Shown in pieces: positions 25,653 to 34,719 of a stretch of 64,000 nucleotides of DNA. The position numbers were made by a program, and so were the translations under genes. The stretch covers positions 992,001 to 1,056,000 of the forward strand of contig NZ_CP060007.1 of the NCBI RefSeq assembly GCF_014168535.1, read 5' to 3'. The notes under the pieces are model-generated. The model had not been told where the DNA came from and ran no database searches. It saw nothing but the letters and a program-made list of their open reading frames with translations. The DNA is from Lacibacter sediminis (GTDB taxonomy: Bacteria; Bacteroidota; Bacteroidia; Chitinophagales; Chitinophagaceae). Each line of letters begins with the position of its first letter. Positions within the stretch are counted from its first letter, which is position 1.

Positions 25653-26903
25653 ATGAAGAAACTGCTTTTTTTGTTTCTTGTCTTATCTAAGCTGTCGTTT
25701 GCACAAACGGTCACGCTGGAGCAAGTTCAGGCCAAGGCAAGGCAACAATACCCACTTCTCAAACAAAAAGACCTCATTCGCCAAACGAAGGATATAACTA
25801 TTGAAAACCTCAACAAAGGTTTTTTGCCGCAGCTTACTGTAAGCGGACAAGCTACTTACCAGTCGGAAGTAACAACGGTGAAGATTCCTCTGCCGGGTGT
25901 ATCGATTGATCCATTGAGTAAGGATCAATATAAAATTGTGGCGGACATCAACCAGATGATCTACGATGGTGGTATGCTCAAGCAGCAACGAAGTATTCAG
26001 CAACTGAATGCTGATGTGGAAGAACAGAGAGTTGAAGTGGAACTGTATAAACTGGAAGAACGCATCAGTCAAATATACCTCAGCGTTCTTTACATCGATG
26101 AGCAGTTGAAGCAAACGCAACTGATCCGTGATGATCTGTCAACCGGCATGAAAAAAATGGAAGCCCAGGTTGCAAATGGTGTTGCATTCAAATCAAACCT
26201 CAACTTACTAAAAGCAGAACTACTCAAAGTTGATCAACGTGTAATTGAACTCACAGCAACAAAAACAGGCTTGCTTGATGTGTTGAGTTTATTTACCGGA
26301 GAGACTTATACAGCAAGCATGGTGTTTACAAAGCCGGTTATCAATACAGCAAATGATCAAACCATTCTTCGTCCTGAACTGAACCTGTTTCAAAAGCAAC
26401 AACAATTGCTCGGCGGACAAAGCAATATGATCAAAGCAAAGAATCTTCCCAAGACCAGTTTCTTTTTTCAAGGTGGTTACGGAAGACCAGGTTTGAATTT
26501 TCTCGAAAACAAATTTGCTACTTATTATGTAACCGGTATCCGTTTTAACTGGGCTTTTGGTGGATTATATACTTCAAAAAAAGAAAGAGAGTTGATCGGC
26601 ATCAATCAACAGATCGTTGCTGTGCAGAAAGATGTATTTCTGCTCAACACCAATACGCAATTGAAACAGCAGCAGGCGGAGATCGATAAGATCAATCAAC
26701 TGATCGCAAAAGATAGCGAGATCGTAGAGCTGCGGTTAAAAGTAAAAGATGCAGCAAAAGCACAATTGGAAAATGGTGTGATCACCGCCAACGATTATTT
26801 ACGTGAAGTAAATGCAGAAGATCAGGCACGACAAACACTCATTGTACACCAATTACAATTAATACAGGCACAAATCAATTATCAAGCCACCAAGGGAAAA
26901 TAA
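25653..26903 (+). CDS. TolC-family outer-membrane efflux protein
   Basis: ATG 25653 is used rather than the TTG at 25644; 416 residues. A signal peptide (MKKLLFLFLVLSKLSFAQ) is followed by two outer-membrane-efflux-protein repeats rich in long coiled helices (for example VEEQRVEVELYKLEERISQI and IVAVQKDVFLLNTNTQLKQQ). A characteristic NGVITANDYLREVNAEDQAR lies near the end. It should form the trimeric outer-membrane channel of the tripartite pump encoded by the next five genes. Confidence 0.88.
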   Translation: MKKLLFLFLVLSKLSFAQTVTLEQVQAKARQQYPLLKQKDLIRQTKDITIENLNKGFLPQLTVSGQATYQSEVTTVKIPLPGVSIDPLSKDQYKIVADINQMIYDGGMLKQQRSIQQLNADVEEQRVEVELYKLEERISQIYLSVLYIDEQLKQTQLIRDDLSTGMKKMEAQVANGVAFKSNLNLLKAELLKVDQRVIELTATKTGLLDVLSLFTGETYTASMVFTKPVINTANDQTILRPELNLFQKQQQLLGGQSNMIKAKNLPKTSFFFQGGYGRPGLNFLENKFATYYVTGIRFNWAFGGLYTSKKERELIGINQQIVAVQKDVFLLNTNTQLKQQQAEIDKINQLIAKDSEIVELRLKVKDAAKAQLENGVITANDYLREVNAEDQARQTLIVHQLQLIQAQINYQATKGK

Positions 26904-26909
26904 AGGACT

Positions 26910-27845
26910 ATGCGTAACATTTTTATAAGTATGCTGGCAACTGTTTTTATAACAGCCTGCAGTAGTAATGGAAACAAATTTGATGCGTCGGGAACATTTG
27001 AAGCAACCGAAGTCATCGTATCATCTGAATTAAGCGGAAAGATATTGTCGCTTACCGTGAACGAAGGCGATACTGTTTCGGCGAGTCGTGTGGTAGGAAC
27101 TGTGGATGCAGAAGGTATTGAATTGCAAAAAGAGCAAGTGGAAGCCAGCATCAGTTCATTAAATGATAAAACTGCAGATGTTGGTCCGCAAGTGGCCCTG
27201 TTGCAGAATCAATTGGCTGTTCAGCAATCACAACTCAACAACCTGTTGCATGAAAAACAACGTATTGAAAATCTGATCAAACAAGATGCAGCAACGGGAA
27301 AGCAACTGGATGATATCAATGCACAGATCGATGTTGTGCGAAAGCAGATGGGTGTTACACAACAACAGATCAATGTGCAGCGTAACAATACATCCACACA
27401 AAACAAAAGTATCCTTAGCGAATCAAAACCTCTGCAGAAAAGAGTAGAACAGTTGAATGATCAGTTGAAACGTGCTGATATTGTAAATCCCATTAATGGA
27501 ACTGTGCTGACCAAGTATGCAGAAGCAGGTGAGTTAACATCAACCGGTAAAGCTTTGTATAAAATTGCCGATCTGGGTGCAATGAAGTTGAGGGCTTATG
27601 TAACAGGCGATCAACTGTCGCAAATAAAATTAGGGCAGCAGGTGAAAGTATTGGTTGATGATGGAAAAGATAAGTACAAAGAACTTGTTGGAACCATCAG
27701 CTGGATATCTGATAAAGCAGAGTTCACACCCAAAACAATTCAAACAAAGGAAGAGCGGGCCAATCTTGTGTATGCGGTTAAGATCAACGTGAAGAATGAT
27801 GGTTATCTCAAGATCGGTATGTATGGTGAAGTGGTATTCAAATAA
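26910..27845 (+). CDS. HlyD-type membrane-fusion protein (lipoprotein)
   Basis: The 311-residue periplasmic adaptor has a lipoprotein signal (MRNIFISMLATVFITAC, Cys 17) and a lipoyl-like half (FEATEVIVSSELSGKILSL, VNEGDTVSASRVVG). A coiled-coil hairpin spans about residues 70-190 (QLAVQQSQLNNLLHEKQRI). The second half-motif (ADIVNPINGTVLTKYAEAGE) precedes the beta-barrel region. It resembles YbhG/YhiI, the fusion proteins of ABC-2 efflux pumps. It starts 6 nt after the TolC gene. Confidence 0.88.
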   Translation: MRNIFISMLATVFITACSSNGNKFDASGTFEATEVIVSSELSGKILSLTVNEGDTVSASRVVGTVDAEGIELQKEQVEASISSLNDKTADVGPQVALLQNQLAVQQSQLNNLLHEKQRIENLIKQDAATGKQLDDINAQIDVVRKQMGVTQQQINVQRNNTSTQNKSILSESKPLQKRVEQLNDQLKRADIVNPINGTVLTKYAEAGELTSTGKALYKIADLGAMKLRAYVTGDQLSQIKLGQQVKVLVDDGKDKYKELVGTISWISDKAEFTPKTIQTKEERANLVYAVKINVKNDGYLKIGMYGEVVFK

Positions 27846-27850
27846 GGAAC

Positions 27851-28768
27851 ATGCAGTCAGTATCGGTACAACATATTATTAAGACCTACGGCGATAAAAA
27901 GCAAAAGACCACTGCCTTAAATGATCTTTCATTTGATGTGGCTAAGGGTGAGTTGTTTGGTATCATTGGCCCGGATGGAGCAGGTAAAACTTCACTCTTC
28001 CGTATTCTTACAACACTCTTACTTGCTGATAGCGGAACGGCAACTGTTGAAGGTTTGGATGTGGTGAAGGATTACAAAGCGATCAGAAAACAGGTCGGTT
28101 ATATGCCGGGTCGTTTTTCATTGTACCAGGATCTTTCCGTAAAAGAGAATCTTGATTTTTTTGCAACTATTTTCAATACCTCTGTTGAAGAGAACTACGA
28201 TCTCATCAAAGATATTTATTCGCAGATAGAACCATTCAAAGATCGCAAGGCAGGAAAACTTTCAGGTGGTATGAAGCAAAAGCTGGCGTTGAGTTGTGCA
28301 CTCATTCATCGGCCAACTGTTTTGTTTTTAGATGAACCAACTACCGGTGTTGATGCTGTATCAAGAAAAGAATTTTGGGAAATGCTGAAACGCCTGAAAG
28401 AGCAAGGCATCACTATACTTGTTTCAACGCCTTATATGGATGAAGCGAGTATGTGCGACAGGGTAGCATTGGTACAATCAGGTTCTATTCTCAGCATTGA
28501 TACACCGCAACAGATCGTTGCCTCATTCGGCCGATCCATGTTTGCAGTACGTGCCAAGAACATGTTGCATCTATTGAATGATTTGAAAACATTTGATGCA
28601 GTTGCCAATGCTTATCCCTCAGGCATCTATCATCATGTGGTGATGAAAAATGGTGGAGGAGCTGATCTGTTGCATCAATTTCTTTCAAGCAAGCGACACG
28701 CAGAACTGGAAATTGTGCAAGGCAAACCAACGATTGAAGATTGTTTCATGCAACTGATGCGTAATTAA
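27851..28768 (+). CDS. ABC transporter ATP-binding protein (first)
   Basis: This 305-residue nucleotide-binding protein has Walker A GPDGAGKTS near 40, the Q-loop around VGYMPGRFSLYQDLSV, the signature LSGGMKQKLAL, Walker B TVLFLDEPTTGVD, and the switch region in ILVSTPYMDEAS. The Walker A has Asp where most relatives have Asn (GPDGAGKT versus GPNGAGKT), and the canonical switch His is replaced (STPYMDEA rather than TTHYMDEA). This pattern is also known in the N-terminal half of YbhF/RbbA-like double ATPases. It corresponds to that half, encoded here as a separate gene. Confidence 0.9.
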   Translation: MQSVSVQHIIKTYGDKKQKTTALNDLSFDVAKGELFGIIGPDGAGKTSLFRILTTLLLADSGTATVEGLDVVKDYKAIRKQVGYMPGRFSLYQDLSVKENLDFFATIFNTSVEENYDLIKDIYSQIEPFKDRKAGKLSGGMKQKLALSCALIHRPTVLFLDEPTTGVDAVSRKEFWEMLKRLKEQGITILVSTPYMDEASMCDRVALVQSGSILSIDTPQQIVASFGRSMFAVRAKNMLHLLNDLKTFDAVANAYPSGIYHHVVMKNGGGADLLHQFLSSKRHAELEIVQGKPTIEDCFMQLMRN

Positions 28769-28769
28769 T

Positions 28770-29516
28770 ATGGCAAACGATAAAATCATAACAGCACAGG
28801 AACTCAGTAAACGCTTCGGACATTTTACTGCAGTAGATGCCATTACGTTTGATGTGCACAAAGGAGAAATCTTCGGTTTTCTTGGTGCGAACGGTGCAGG
28901 TAAAACAACAGCCATGCGTATGTTATGTGGTTTATCAAAACCAACAGGGGGTAAAGCAACTGTTGCAGGCTTTGATGTGTACACGCAGAATGAGCAGATC
29001 AAAAAGAATATTGGTTATATGAGCCAGAAGTTTTCGTTGTATGAAGACTTAACTGTGAATGAGAACATGCAGTTGTATGGTGGTATTTATGGAAAGAGCA
29101 ATGCATTCATTAAAGAGAAAACAGCTTTTATTCTTGATCACTTGCACCTGGAGAAAGAAGCAAACAAACTGGTTGGCGCATTGCCCCTCGGCTGGAAACA
29201 GAAGCTGGCATTTTCAGTCGCCATTTTTCATGAACCGGAAATTGTTTTTTTAGATGAACCAACGGGTGGAGTTGATCCTGTTACCCGTCGTGAATTCTGG
29301 AATATGATTTACCAGGCAGCAGATAATGGCATCACCATTTTTGTAACAACGCACTACATGGATGAAGCAGAATACTGTAACCGTGTAAGTATTATGGTTG
29401 ATGGAAAAATTGAAGCATTGGATACGCCGGCAGTGTTGAAAAAAATATATCATTCAGATTCAATGGACGATGTGTTTCTGAAGTTGGCAAGAAAAGCAGT
29501 AAGGGCAGGCGATTGA
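28770..29516 (+). CDS. ABC transporter ATP-binding protein (second)
   Basis: This 248-residue ATPase has Walker A LGANGAGKTT near 38, the Q-loop IGYMSQKFSLYEDLTV, and signature-region ALPLGWKQKLAF (degenerate from LSGGxxQ: the two glycines are replaced). Walker B is IVFLDEPTGGVD, and the switch is FVTTHYMDEAEY with an intact His. It corresponds to the C-terminal half of YbhF/RbbA. Together the two ATPases would form an asymmetric pair, one with a good signature and one with a good switch. It starts 1 nt after the previous gene's stop. Confidence 0.9.
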   Translation: MANDKIITAQELSKRFGHFTAVDAITFDVHKGEIFGFLGANGAGKTTAMRMLCGLSKPTGGKATVAGFDVYTQNEQIKKNIGYMSQKFSLYEDLTVNENMQLYGGIYGKSNAFIKEKTAFILDHLHLEKEANKLVGALPLGWKQKLAFSVAIFHEPEIVFLDEPTGGVDPVTRREFWNMIYQAADNGITIFVTTHYMDEAEYCNRVSIMVDGKIEALDTPAVLKKIYHSDSMDDVFLKLARKAVRAGD

Positions 29517-29530
29517 TTAAAAAGCAAAAC

Positions 29531-30637
29531 ATGAAACAATTCTTCGCATTTGTAAAAAAGGAATTCTTCCATATCTGGCGGGATAAACGTACCATGTTTA
29601 TCCTGTTGGGAATGCCGGTGGTACAGATCGTCATCTTTGGTTTTGCATTAACGAATGAAGTAAAGAATTCAAAGATCGCTGTGCTTGATCAGTCGAAAGA
29701 TGCTGCAACAGCATCGCTCATCAGCGAATTAAATTCAAGCCGTTATTTTGATGTTGAACGCAATCTAATTTCTGCAGATGAAATTGAACCCGCATTTCGC
29801 AGTGGTAAGATCAAGTTGGCAGTTATACTTCCTAATCAGTTTGGTGAAGATTTGCAGCATGTAAACAACGCAACAATTCAATTAATAGCTGATGCATCTG
29901 ATCCTAATGTTGCCAATACGTTAACGAATTATGCAGCAGCAGTTGTAATGGACTACCAAAACCGTATCACCAATAATCAAAAACTGCCTTATACCATCAA
30001 TGTAGAGACAAGAATGCTGTATAACCCACAGTTGAAAGGAGCGTATAACTTTGTGCCGGGTGTTATGGCAATGGTGTTGTTACTTGTTTGTACAATGATG
30101 ACGGCTATTACGATTGTGCGTGAAAAAGAAATGGGTACCATGGAGATCATGCTGGTATCTCCAATGAAACCACAATTGGTGGTATTTGCAAAAGCTGTTC
30201 CCTACTTATTATTATCAACCATCAATATTGCCAGTATTCTTTTATTAAGTGTGTATGTGCTGGAGGTGCCCATTAATGGAAGTCTTGCATTACTGGTTGC
30301 AGAAAGTATACTGTTTACATTGGTGTCATTATCGCTTGGCTTGTTAATTTCTTCCGGAGCAGAGTCACAACAAACAGCTATGTTTATTTCGTTGGTTGCT
30401 CTGTTTTTACCCACCGTTATGTTGAGTGGATTTATGTTTCCCATTGAAAATATGCCATTCCCGTTGCGTACTGTTTCAAACATTGTTCCTGCGAAATGGT
30501 ATTACATCATAGTAAAATCAGTAATGATCAAAGGAGTTGGAATAACAGCTGTGTGGAAAGAAACGCTGATCCTTACAGGAATGATGCTGTTCTTTTTAGT
30601 GCTCGCAATAAAACGTTTTAAAATCAGGTTGCAATGA
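29531..30637 (+). CDS. ABC-2 type transporter permease (first)
   Basis: ATG 29531 (MKQFFAFVKKEFFHIWRD) is preferred over TTG 29513; 368 residues. The architecture is that of YbhS/YhhJ: an N-terminal helix (TMFILLGMPVVQIVIFGFAL), a large extracytoplasmic domain (about 55-175), then five C-terminal helices (for example VPGVMAMVLLLVCTMMTA and LVALFLPTVMLSGFMFPI). It is an inner-membrane partner of the two ATPases. Its end overlaps the next gene by 4 nt. Confidence 0.88.
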   Translation: MKQFFAFVKKEFFHIWRDKRTMFILLGMPVVQIVIFGFALTNEVKNSKIAVLDQSKDAATASLISELNSSRYFDVERNLISADEIEPAFRSGKIKLAVILPNQFGEDLQHVNNATIQLIADASDPNVANTLTNYAAAVVMDYQNRITNNQKLPYTINVETRMLYNPQLKGAYNFVPGVMAMVLLLVCTMMTAITIVREKEMGTMEIMLVSPMKPQLVVFAKAVPYLLLSTINIASILLLSVYVLEVPINGSLALLVAESILFTLVSLSLGLLISSGAESQQTAMFISLVALFLPTVMLSGFMFPIENMPFPLRTVSNIVPAKWYYIIVKSVMIKGVGITAVWKETLILTGMMLFFLVLAIKRFKIRLQ

Positions 30638-31752
30638 GGACACTTCGGTTTTTATTACAAAAGGAGTTCAGGCAGATCTTTCGGGATCCTGCTATCCTGC
30701 GTATAATTTTTATCATGCCGGTTATTCAATTGATGATTCTTCCATGGGCAGCAGATTACGAGATCAAGAATGTTAAATTATCGGTTACAGATCTTGATCA
30801 TTCATCATATTCCCGTCAACTCATTTCAAAGATTATCGCATCTGGTTATTTTCAACTCACCCATTATTCGGGTTCGTTTGAAGAATCATTTGAAGAAATA
30901 GAAAAAGACAATGCTGACATTGTCTTAGAAATACCGGCTTCATTTGAAAAACAACTGGTGAAGGAAAGTGAAGCAAAACTGTTTATTGCAAGTAATGCCA
31001 TCAATGGAGTGAAGGGGAGTCTCGGCAATGCATACCTACGCAGCATTCTGCAGGACTTCAATCGTGAAGTTCGATTGGAATGGATACAGATGCCAAGGCC
31101 TAGTACGCAAACACAAATAGAAGTCACTTCATCGAATTGGTTCAATCCATTGATGAACTACAAATTCTTTATGGTGCCTGGTATATTGGTCTTGCTCTTA
31201 ACCATGGTAGGAGCAAACCTTACCGCAATCAATATTGTAAAAGAAAAAGAAATCGGTACCATTGAACAGATGAATGTAACACCGGTTAAAAAGGTTCATT
31301 TCATTTTAGGAAAACTGATTCCATTTTGGATATTGGGGATGATCGTATTGACGCTGGGCTTATTGATCTCCCGTTTATTATATGGCATTATTCCGCTCGG
31401 TGGATTCTTTACCATTTATGTTTTTGCCGCCATTTATTTATTAGCTGTACTTGGACTTGGTTTATTGATCTCAACTTATTCATCAACTCAGCAACAGGCC
31501 ATGCTTATTTCTTTTTTCCTGATGATGATCTTTGTTTTGTTAGGAGGTCTTTATACTTCTATCGACAGTATGCCTGAGTGGGCGCAATGGATCACCAGGT
31601 TCAACCCGGTATCTTATTTTATTGATGTAATGCGGATGGTTGTATTAAAAGGAAGCGGATTGTCTGATATAAAAAATCATTTACTTATCATGACGGGTTT
31701 TGCTGTTGTTTTAAATAGTTGGGCAATTTTCAACTATCGTAAACGTAACTGA
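30634..31752 (+). CDS. ABC-2 type transporter permease (second)
   Basis: The 372-residue permease is paralogous to the preceding one and resembles YbhR. MRTLRFLLQKEFRQIFRDPA is the usual cytoplasmic amphipathic start, helix 1 is LRIIFIMPVIQLMILPWA, and a periplasmic domain follows. Next come PGILVLLLTMVGANLTAINI, then KEKEIGTIEQMNVTPVKK (the conserved coupling-helix loop), and further helices. ATG 30634 overlaps the preceding stop (ATGA), so the two permeases are coupled. It ends the operon; a convergent gene lies 2 nt away. Confidence 0.88.
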   Translation: MRTLRFLLQKEFRQIFRDPAILRIIFIMPVIQLMILPWAADYEIKNVKLSVTDLDHSSYSRQLISKIIASGYFQLTHYSGSFEESFEEIEKDNADIVLEIPASFEKQLVKESEAKLFIASNAINGVKGSLGNAYLRSILQDFNREVRLEWIQMPRPSTQTQIEVTSSNWFNPLMNYKFFMVPGILVLLLTMVGANLTAINIVKEKEIGTIEQMNVTPVKKVHFILGKLIPFWILGMIVLTLGLLISRLLYGIIPLGGFFTIYVFAAIYLLAVLGLGLLISTYSSTQQQAMLISFFLMMIFVLLGGLYTSIDSMPEWAQWITRFNPVSYFIDVMRMVVLKGSGLSDIKNHLLIMTGFAVVLNSWAIFNYRKRN

Positions 31753-31754
31753 TA

Positions 31755-32366
31755 TTAATTTCTGTTAAAGAAAAACAATCCGAGGTTAAGCGAAATAGTT
31801 TGTAGGTTTTTTACATCGTTATACCTGAAGGCCGTGTAGTCATAACGCAAACTAAGATCAACGCCACCGAGTGAGTATTTGTTAAACGAAATACGTGTGC
31901 CTATTTCAGGTGCTATCGTAAAACGAAAACCGCTTTTTTCGTCCACCAAAGTACCAAACCATTCTTCATAATTGATAAGGCTGCCACCCGCTGCTATACC
32001 TGCATAAGGCTGAAACACTGATCCTTCTTTTATGTTGCTATAACTCCCTTTCAGCATTAATGGTATTATTTGCAGTGAATGCGATTTTACTGCTGATATA
32101 TACGTTTCTGAAAAAGAATAAGTCTGACGGTCTTTCTTTTGATAGAGATCGCTGTAGCCACTGGCAAATCCCAGTGAAAAATTATTGTTGATGAAGTAAC
32201 TGTAATCGGCAGAAAATCCTCTTGGAGAAATGTTATCAACAAAACCACGTACACTTCCAATTGGTACATGAGTAGAATGCTGAATGCTGATCTTCGATAA
32301 GCCTTGTTGTGCTGTGGCAACTGCACCAAAGCTGACGGTTATTAATAGTATGATTACTTGTTTCAT
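31755..32366 (-). CDS. Outer-membrane beta-barrel protein (porin-family-like)
   Basis: The 203-residue product has a signal peptide (MKQVIILLITVSFGAVATAQ). An eight-stranded barrel pattern of alternating residues follows (FSADYSYFINNNFSLGFASG, PLMLKGSYSNIKEGSVFQPY, GIAAGGSLINYEEWF, IAPEIGTRISFN, GVDLSLRYDYTAFRY), ending in aromatic LNLGLFFFNRN. It fits the OMP_b-brl family of small barrels; function unknown. It lies 23 nt downstream of the DUF4136 lipoprotein gene and is probably co-transcribed with it. Confidence 0.78.
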   Translation of the reverse strand: MKQVIILLITVSFGAVATAQQGLSKISIQHSTHVPIGSVRGFVDNISPRGFSADYSYFINNNFSLGFASGYSDLYQKKDRQTYSFSETYISAVKSHSLQIIPLMLKGSYSNIKEGSVFQPYAGIAAGGSLINYEEWFGTLVDEKSGFRFTIAPEIGTRISFNKYSLGGVDLSLRYDYTAFRYNDVKNLQTISLNLGLFFFNRN

Positions 32367-32389
32367 CTGCTAATATTTTGTTCGTTCAA

Positions 32390-33019
32390 TTAATTTCTTT
32401 TGATATAAGGTGCGATTTCAAACAAACCTTTCACGATCAAAGGCACAGCTTGTGAATTAAATATTTCTTCACCACGAATGGTGCCGCTCCATAATATCTG
32501 CAGCGAATTGCCACTCGTATTTTTTAGATCGATAATATCAATTGCCCATGCTGATTCAGTTGTATTATAAAAAACAAATTGAGTTGGAGCCCAACCAAAG
32601 CCGGGATAGCCCCAGAACGTTGGATCCCAGTAGCCATAATATGGATCCCACCAGCCATTAAAGGCCGCAACATTCGTGTAACTGTTATCTATCCGTGCAA
32701 TACTGATACCCAGGTCTGGATTGTTATTTTTACCTGTCAGCGTGTAACCCCGAGACTGCATTGTTGCTTTCACCTCATTGATCATAGACTGTGCAAGCGC
32801 ATTTGTTTCATAGTTATTGCTCCCTTGCCTGTTACTGATAAGGATAATAGAATCGGGGATGGTGACACTTGAAAAATTGTAAAAGTTAATGCCGTTATTA
32901 CCACTGCTGATATAAACCCAGCTTTCTTCAACAGTCAGGTTCTTTATTGGATTTTTCTTACATGAGGCCAGCAAGAAAAGGGTCAGTAACGGTAAAAATG
33001 CAATGCTCAATCGTTTCAT
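32390..33019 (-). CDS. DUF4136 lipoprotein
   Basis: The 209-residue product has a lipoprotein signal (LLTLFLLASC, Cys about 20). DUF4136 features are FYNFSSVTIPD, NALAQSMINEVKATMQSRGY, NNPDLGISIARIDNSYTN, a WWDPYYGYWDPTFWGYPGFG aromatic stretch, and AWAIDIIDLKNTSGNSLQIL with WSGTIRGE. The family is a periplasmic or outer-membrane lipoprotein of unknown function. It forms a two-gene unit with the barrel protein. Confidence 0.8.
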   Translation of the reverse strand: MKRLSIAFLPLLTLFLLASCKKNPIKNLTVEESWVYISSGNNGINFYNFSSVTIPDSIILISNRQGSNNYETNALAQSMINEVKATMQSRGYTLTGKNNNPDLGISIARIDNSYTNVAAFNGWWDPYYGYWDPTFWGYPGFGWAPTQFVFYNTTESAWAIDIIDLKNTSGNSLQILWSGTIRGEEIFNSQAVPLIVKGLFEIAPYIKRN

Positions 33020-33165
33020 ATCCTTTTAATTTATACTGGTATAAACAAAAAAGAGGCCAGTTGAGTTATCAATTAGCTGTTAAGAATCATTTAAGGCTTG
33101 GTTTCAGGTTAGCTGCTTTTTTGTCATTATTTGTTTAAATTAGAGCAAACAAAAGCGCTTGCGTT

Positions 33166-33573
33166 ATGATTAAAATCTCTGATCTCAAAGAAGGTGATCT
33201 CGTAATGGTAGATTTCGAAGGCACACTCATGGAAGGAGAGGTGCTTGAAGTAAACAACGGTCAAAAACTGGCAAAGGTGCTCACCAACGGCCAAAACGAA
33301 TTCTGGTACGCCGGGGACGTTTTGAAACCAATACCCCTCAGTGATGCCGCTCTCAAAAAAATTAATTTTTCACGTGAAGACCAGCCCGACGGTTCGGTTA
33401 AGTACATGAAAGGAGCATTCAGGGTTCATTTAGACAGGCCCGATGATTTTAGTAACATAAGCTTCTGGTATAGGGAAGATAAACGTCATGTAAATCAATC
33501 AATTGCATTACATGAGTTGCAGAACTATTATCTTAATATGACTAAGGTACATCTTACCGCTGCTGCGATTTAA
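33166..33573 (+). CDS. Conserved hypothetical protein (Bacteroidota)
   Basis: The 135-residue cytoplasmic protein begins [19 protein letters not shown], a small beta-barrel-like KOW/SH3-like opening, followed by [19 protein letters not shown]. It ends with the motif [16 protein letters not shown], which I have seen as a C-terminal signature of short Bacteroidota proteins with no known role. It precedes infA by 119 nt but infA has its own promoter, so they are probably separate units. Confidence 0.7.
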   Translation: MIKISDLKEGDLVMVDFEGTLMEGEVLEVNNGQKLAKVLTNGQNEFWYAGDVLKPIPLSDAALKKINFSREDQPDGSVKYMKGAFRVHLDRPDDFSNISFWYREDKRHVNQSIALHELQNYYLNMTKVHLTAAAI

Positions 33574-33644
33574 AAAGCAGAAAATTCTATATTTGGCCTC
33601 GGCCCGGAATTTTTTTTTTGAAAATGCCCGCCGGGGCTGATTTT

Positions 33645-33678
33645 TTTGTATTCTTTTCCAGAAATCCTCCTATCTTTG
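33645..33678 (+). promoter_or_regulatory. Promoter of the infA-rplQ ribosomal operon
   Basis: TTTG (33645-33648), a 22-nt spacer and TATCTTTG (33671-33678) fit the Bacteroidota consensus closely. Transcription should start near 33685, giving a leader of about 8 nt before the infA ATG at 33693. Confidence 0.75.
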
Positions 33679-33692
33679 CGACCCCAAAAAGT

Positions 33693-33911
33693 ATGGCGAA
33701 ACAAGCACTTATTAAACAGGACGGCAAAATTTTAGAAGCATTGAGCAATGCTATGTTTCGGGTGCAGCTTGAAAACGGGCATGAAATTTTGGCCACTATC
33801 TCAGGAAAAATGAGGATGCATTACATCCGTATTCTCCCTGGAGATAAAGTTGGGGTTGAAATGAGTCCTTACGATTTGAGCAGGGGCCGTATTATTTTCA
33901 GGTATAAGTAA
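33693..33911 (+). CDS. infA: Translation initiation factor IF-1
   Basis: The 72-residue OB-fold protein ([17 protein letters not shown], then [40 protein letters not shown]) is a full-length IF-1, which binds the 30S A site at initiation. The frame is open back to a non-ATG start at 33618 but that part contains the promoter, so ATG 33693 is right. It heads the alpha-operon block here. Confidence 0.96.
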   Translation: MAKQALIKQDGKILEALSNAMFRVQLENGHEILATISGKMRMHYIRILPGDKVGVEMSPYDLSRGRIIFRYK

Positions 33912-33984
33912 GCTTAGGCTTATTAATATAAATAAAGTAAACAATAGCTCGCAGCGAACAGCTTGCAGCACAAAGCTTAAGAAA

Positions 33985-34101
33985 ATGAAAGTAAGAGCAT
34001 CCATTAAGAAGCGTAGCGCCGACTGCAAGATCGTTCGCAGAAAAGGTAAGCTTTATGTGATCAACAAAAAGAATCCTCGCTTTAAGCAGCGTCAGGGATA
34101 A
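33985..34101 (+). CDS. rpmJ: Ribosomal protein bL36 (zinc-free form)
   Basis: The ATG 33985 frame encodes 38 residues ([20 protein letters not shown], then [18 protein letters not shown]). Of the four zinc ligands in typical bL36 (C11, C14, C27, H33) only C14 remains; the others are Ser, Asn and Phe. It is therefore a C-minus, zinc-independent form. It lies in the conserved infA-rpmJ-rpsM order. The 73-nt spacer before it contains AGCT-rich words. Confidence 0.93.
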   Translation: MKVRASIKKRSADCKIVRRKGKLYVINKKNPRFKQRQG

Positions 34102-34149
34102 TCTGTTGCTGATTCAAAACAAACAAGAACAAAAAAAGTAAAATAAGTT

Positions 34150-34530
34150 ATGGCTCGTATTGCCGGTGTTGATTTACCAAAAAACAAAAGAGGAGAAATT
34201 GGCCTTACCTATATCTATGGTATTGGTCCTTCTACTGCTAAATACATCCTTGAGAAATCAGGTATTGATGTAAATAAAAAAGTGAACCAATGGAACGATG
34301 ACGAATTGAATTCAATTCGTAACGTTATTACCAACGAGTTCAAAGTAGAAGGTCAGTTGCGTAGTGAAGTGCAAATGAGCATCAAGCGTTTGCTTGATAT
34401 TGCTTGCTACCGTGGCTTACGTCACCGTAAAGGATTACCGGTTCGTGGACAGCGTACGAAAACAAACAGTCGCACACGTAAAGGTAAACGTAAGACAGTT
34501 GCAGGTAAGAAGAAAGCAGCTAAGAAATAA
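34150..34530 (+). CDS. rpsM: Ribosomal protein uS13
   Basis: The 126-residue protein has the family start [20 protein letters not shown], the helix-two-turn-helix [20 protein letters not shown], and the C-terminal [19 protein letters not shown] loop, followed by a lysine-rich tail that reaches the decoding region. It sits at the head of the 30S subunit and contacts the P-site tRNA. Start and length are normal. Confidence 0.97.
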   Translation: MARIAGVDLPKNKRGEIGLTYIYGIGPSTAKYILEKSGIDVNKKVNQWNDDELNSIRNVITNEFKVEGQLRSEVQMSIKRLLDIACYRGLRHRKGLPVRGQRTKTNSRTRKGKRKTVAGKKKAAKK

Positions 34531-34549
34531 GCTTAACGGCACAAGAAAC

Positions 34550-34576
34550 AAGGTACAAGTCTTAAGCTTGTACCTT
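34550..34576 (+). other. Hairpin in the rpsM-rpsK spacer (first)
   Basis: AAGGTACAAG (34550-34559) pairs with CTTGTACCTT (34567-34576) around TCTTAAG. The left part overlaps the ACAAGG repeat word. No U-tract follows, so it is more likely a processing or structural element than a terminator. Confidence 0.5.
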
Positions 34577-34664
34577 ATGTTTTGGAACTTGGGCCTTAAA
34601 CGATATACACCAGTTCTTACAGGTTAACAGCAGATATCACGGTGTAGATGGAGCGTTGATCTGG

Positions 34665-34682
34665 TCCCGAATAAATTCGGGA
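34665..34682 (+). other. Hairpin in the rpsM-rpsK spacer (second)
   Basis: TCCCGAAT (34665-34672) and ATTCGGGA (34675-34682) are 8-bp perfect arms about AA, followed by TAATTTTT. It could be a weak attenuator placed 37 nt before the rpsK start. Confidence 0.5.
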
Positions 34683-34719
34683 TAATTTTTAAACAAATAG
34701 ATTACCTCGGTTTTCAATT

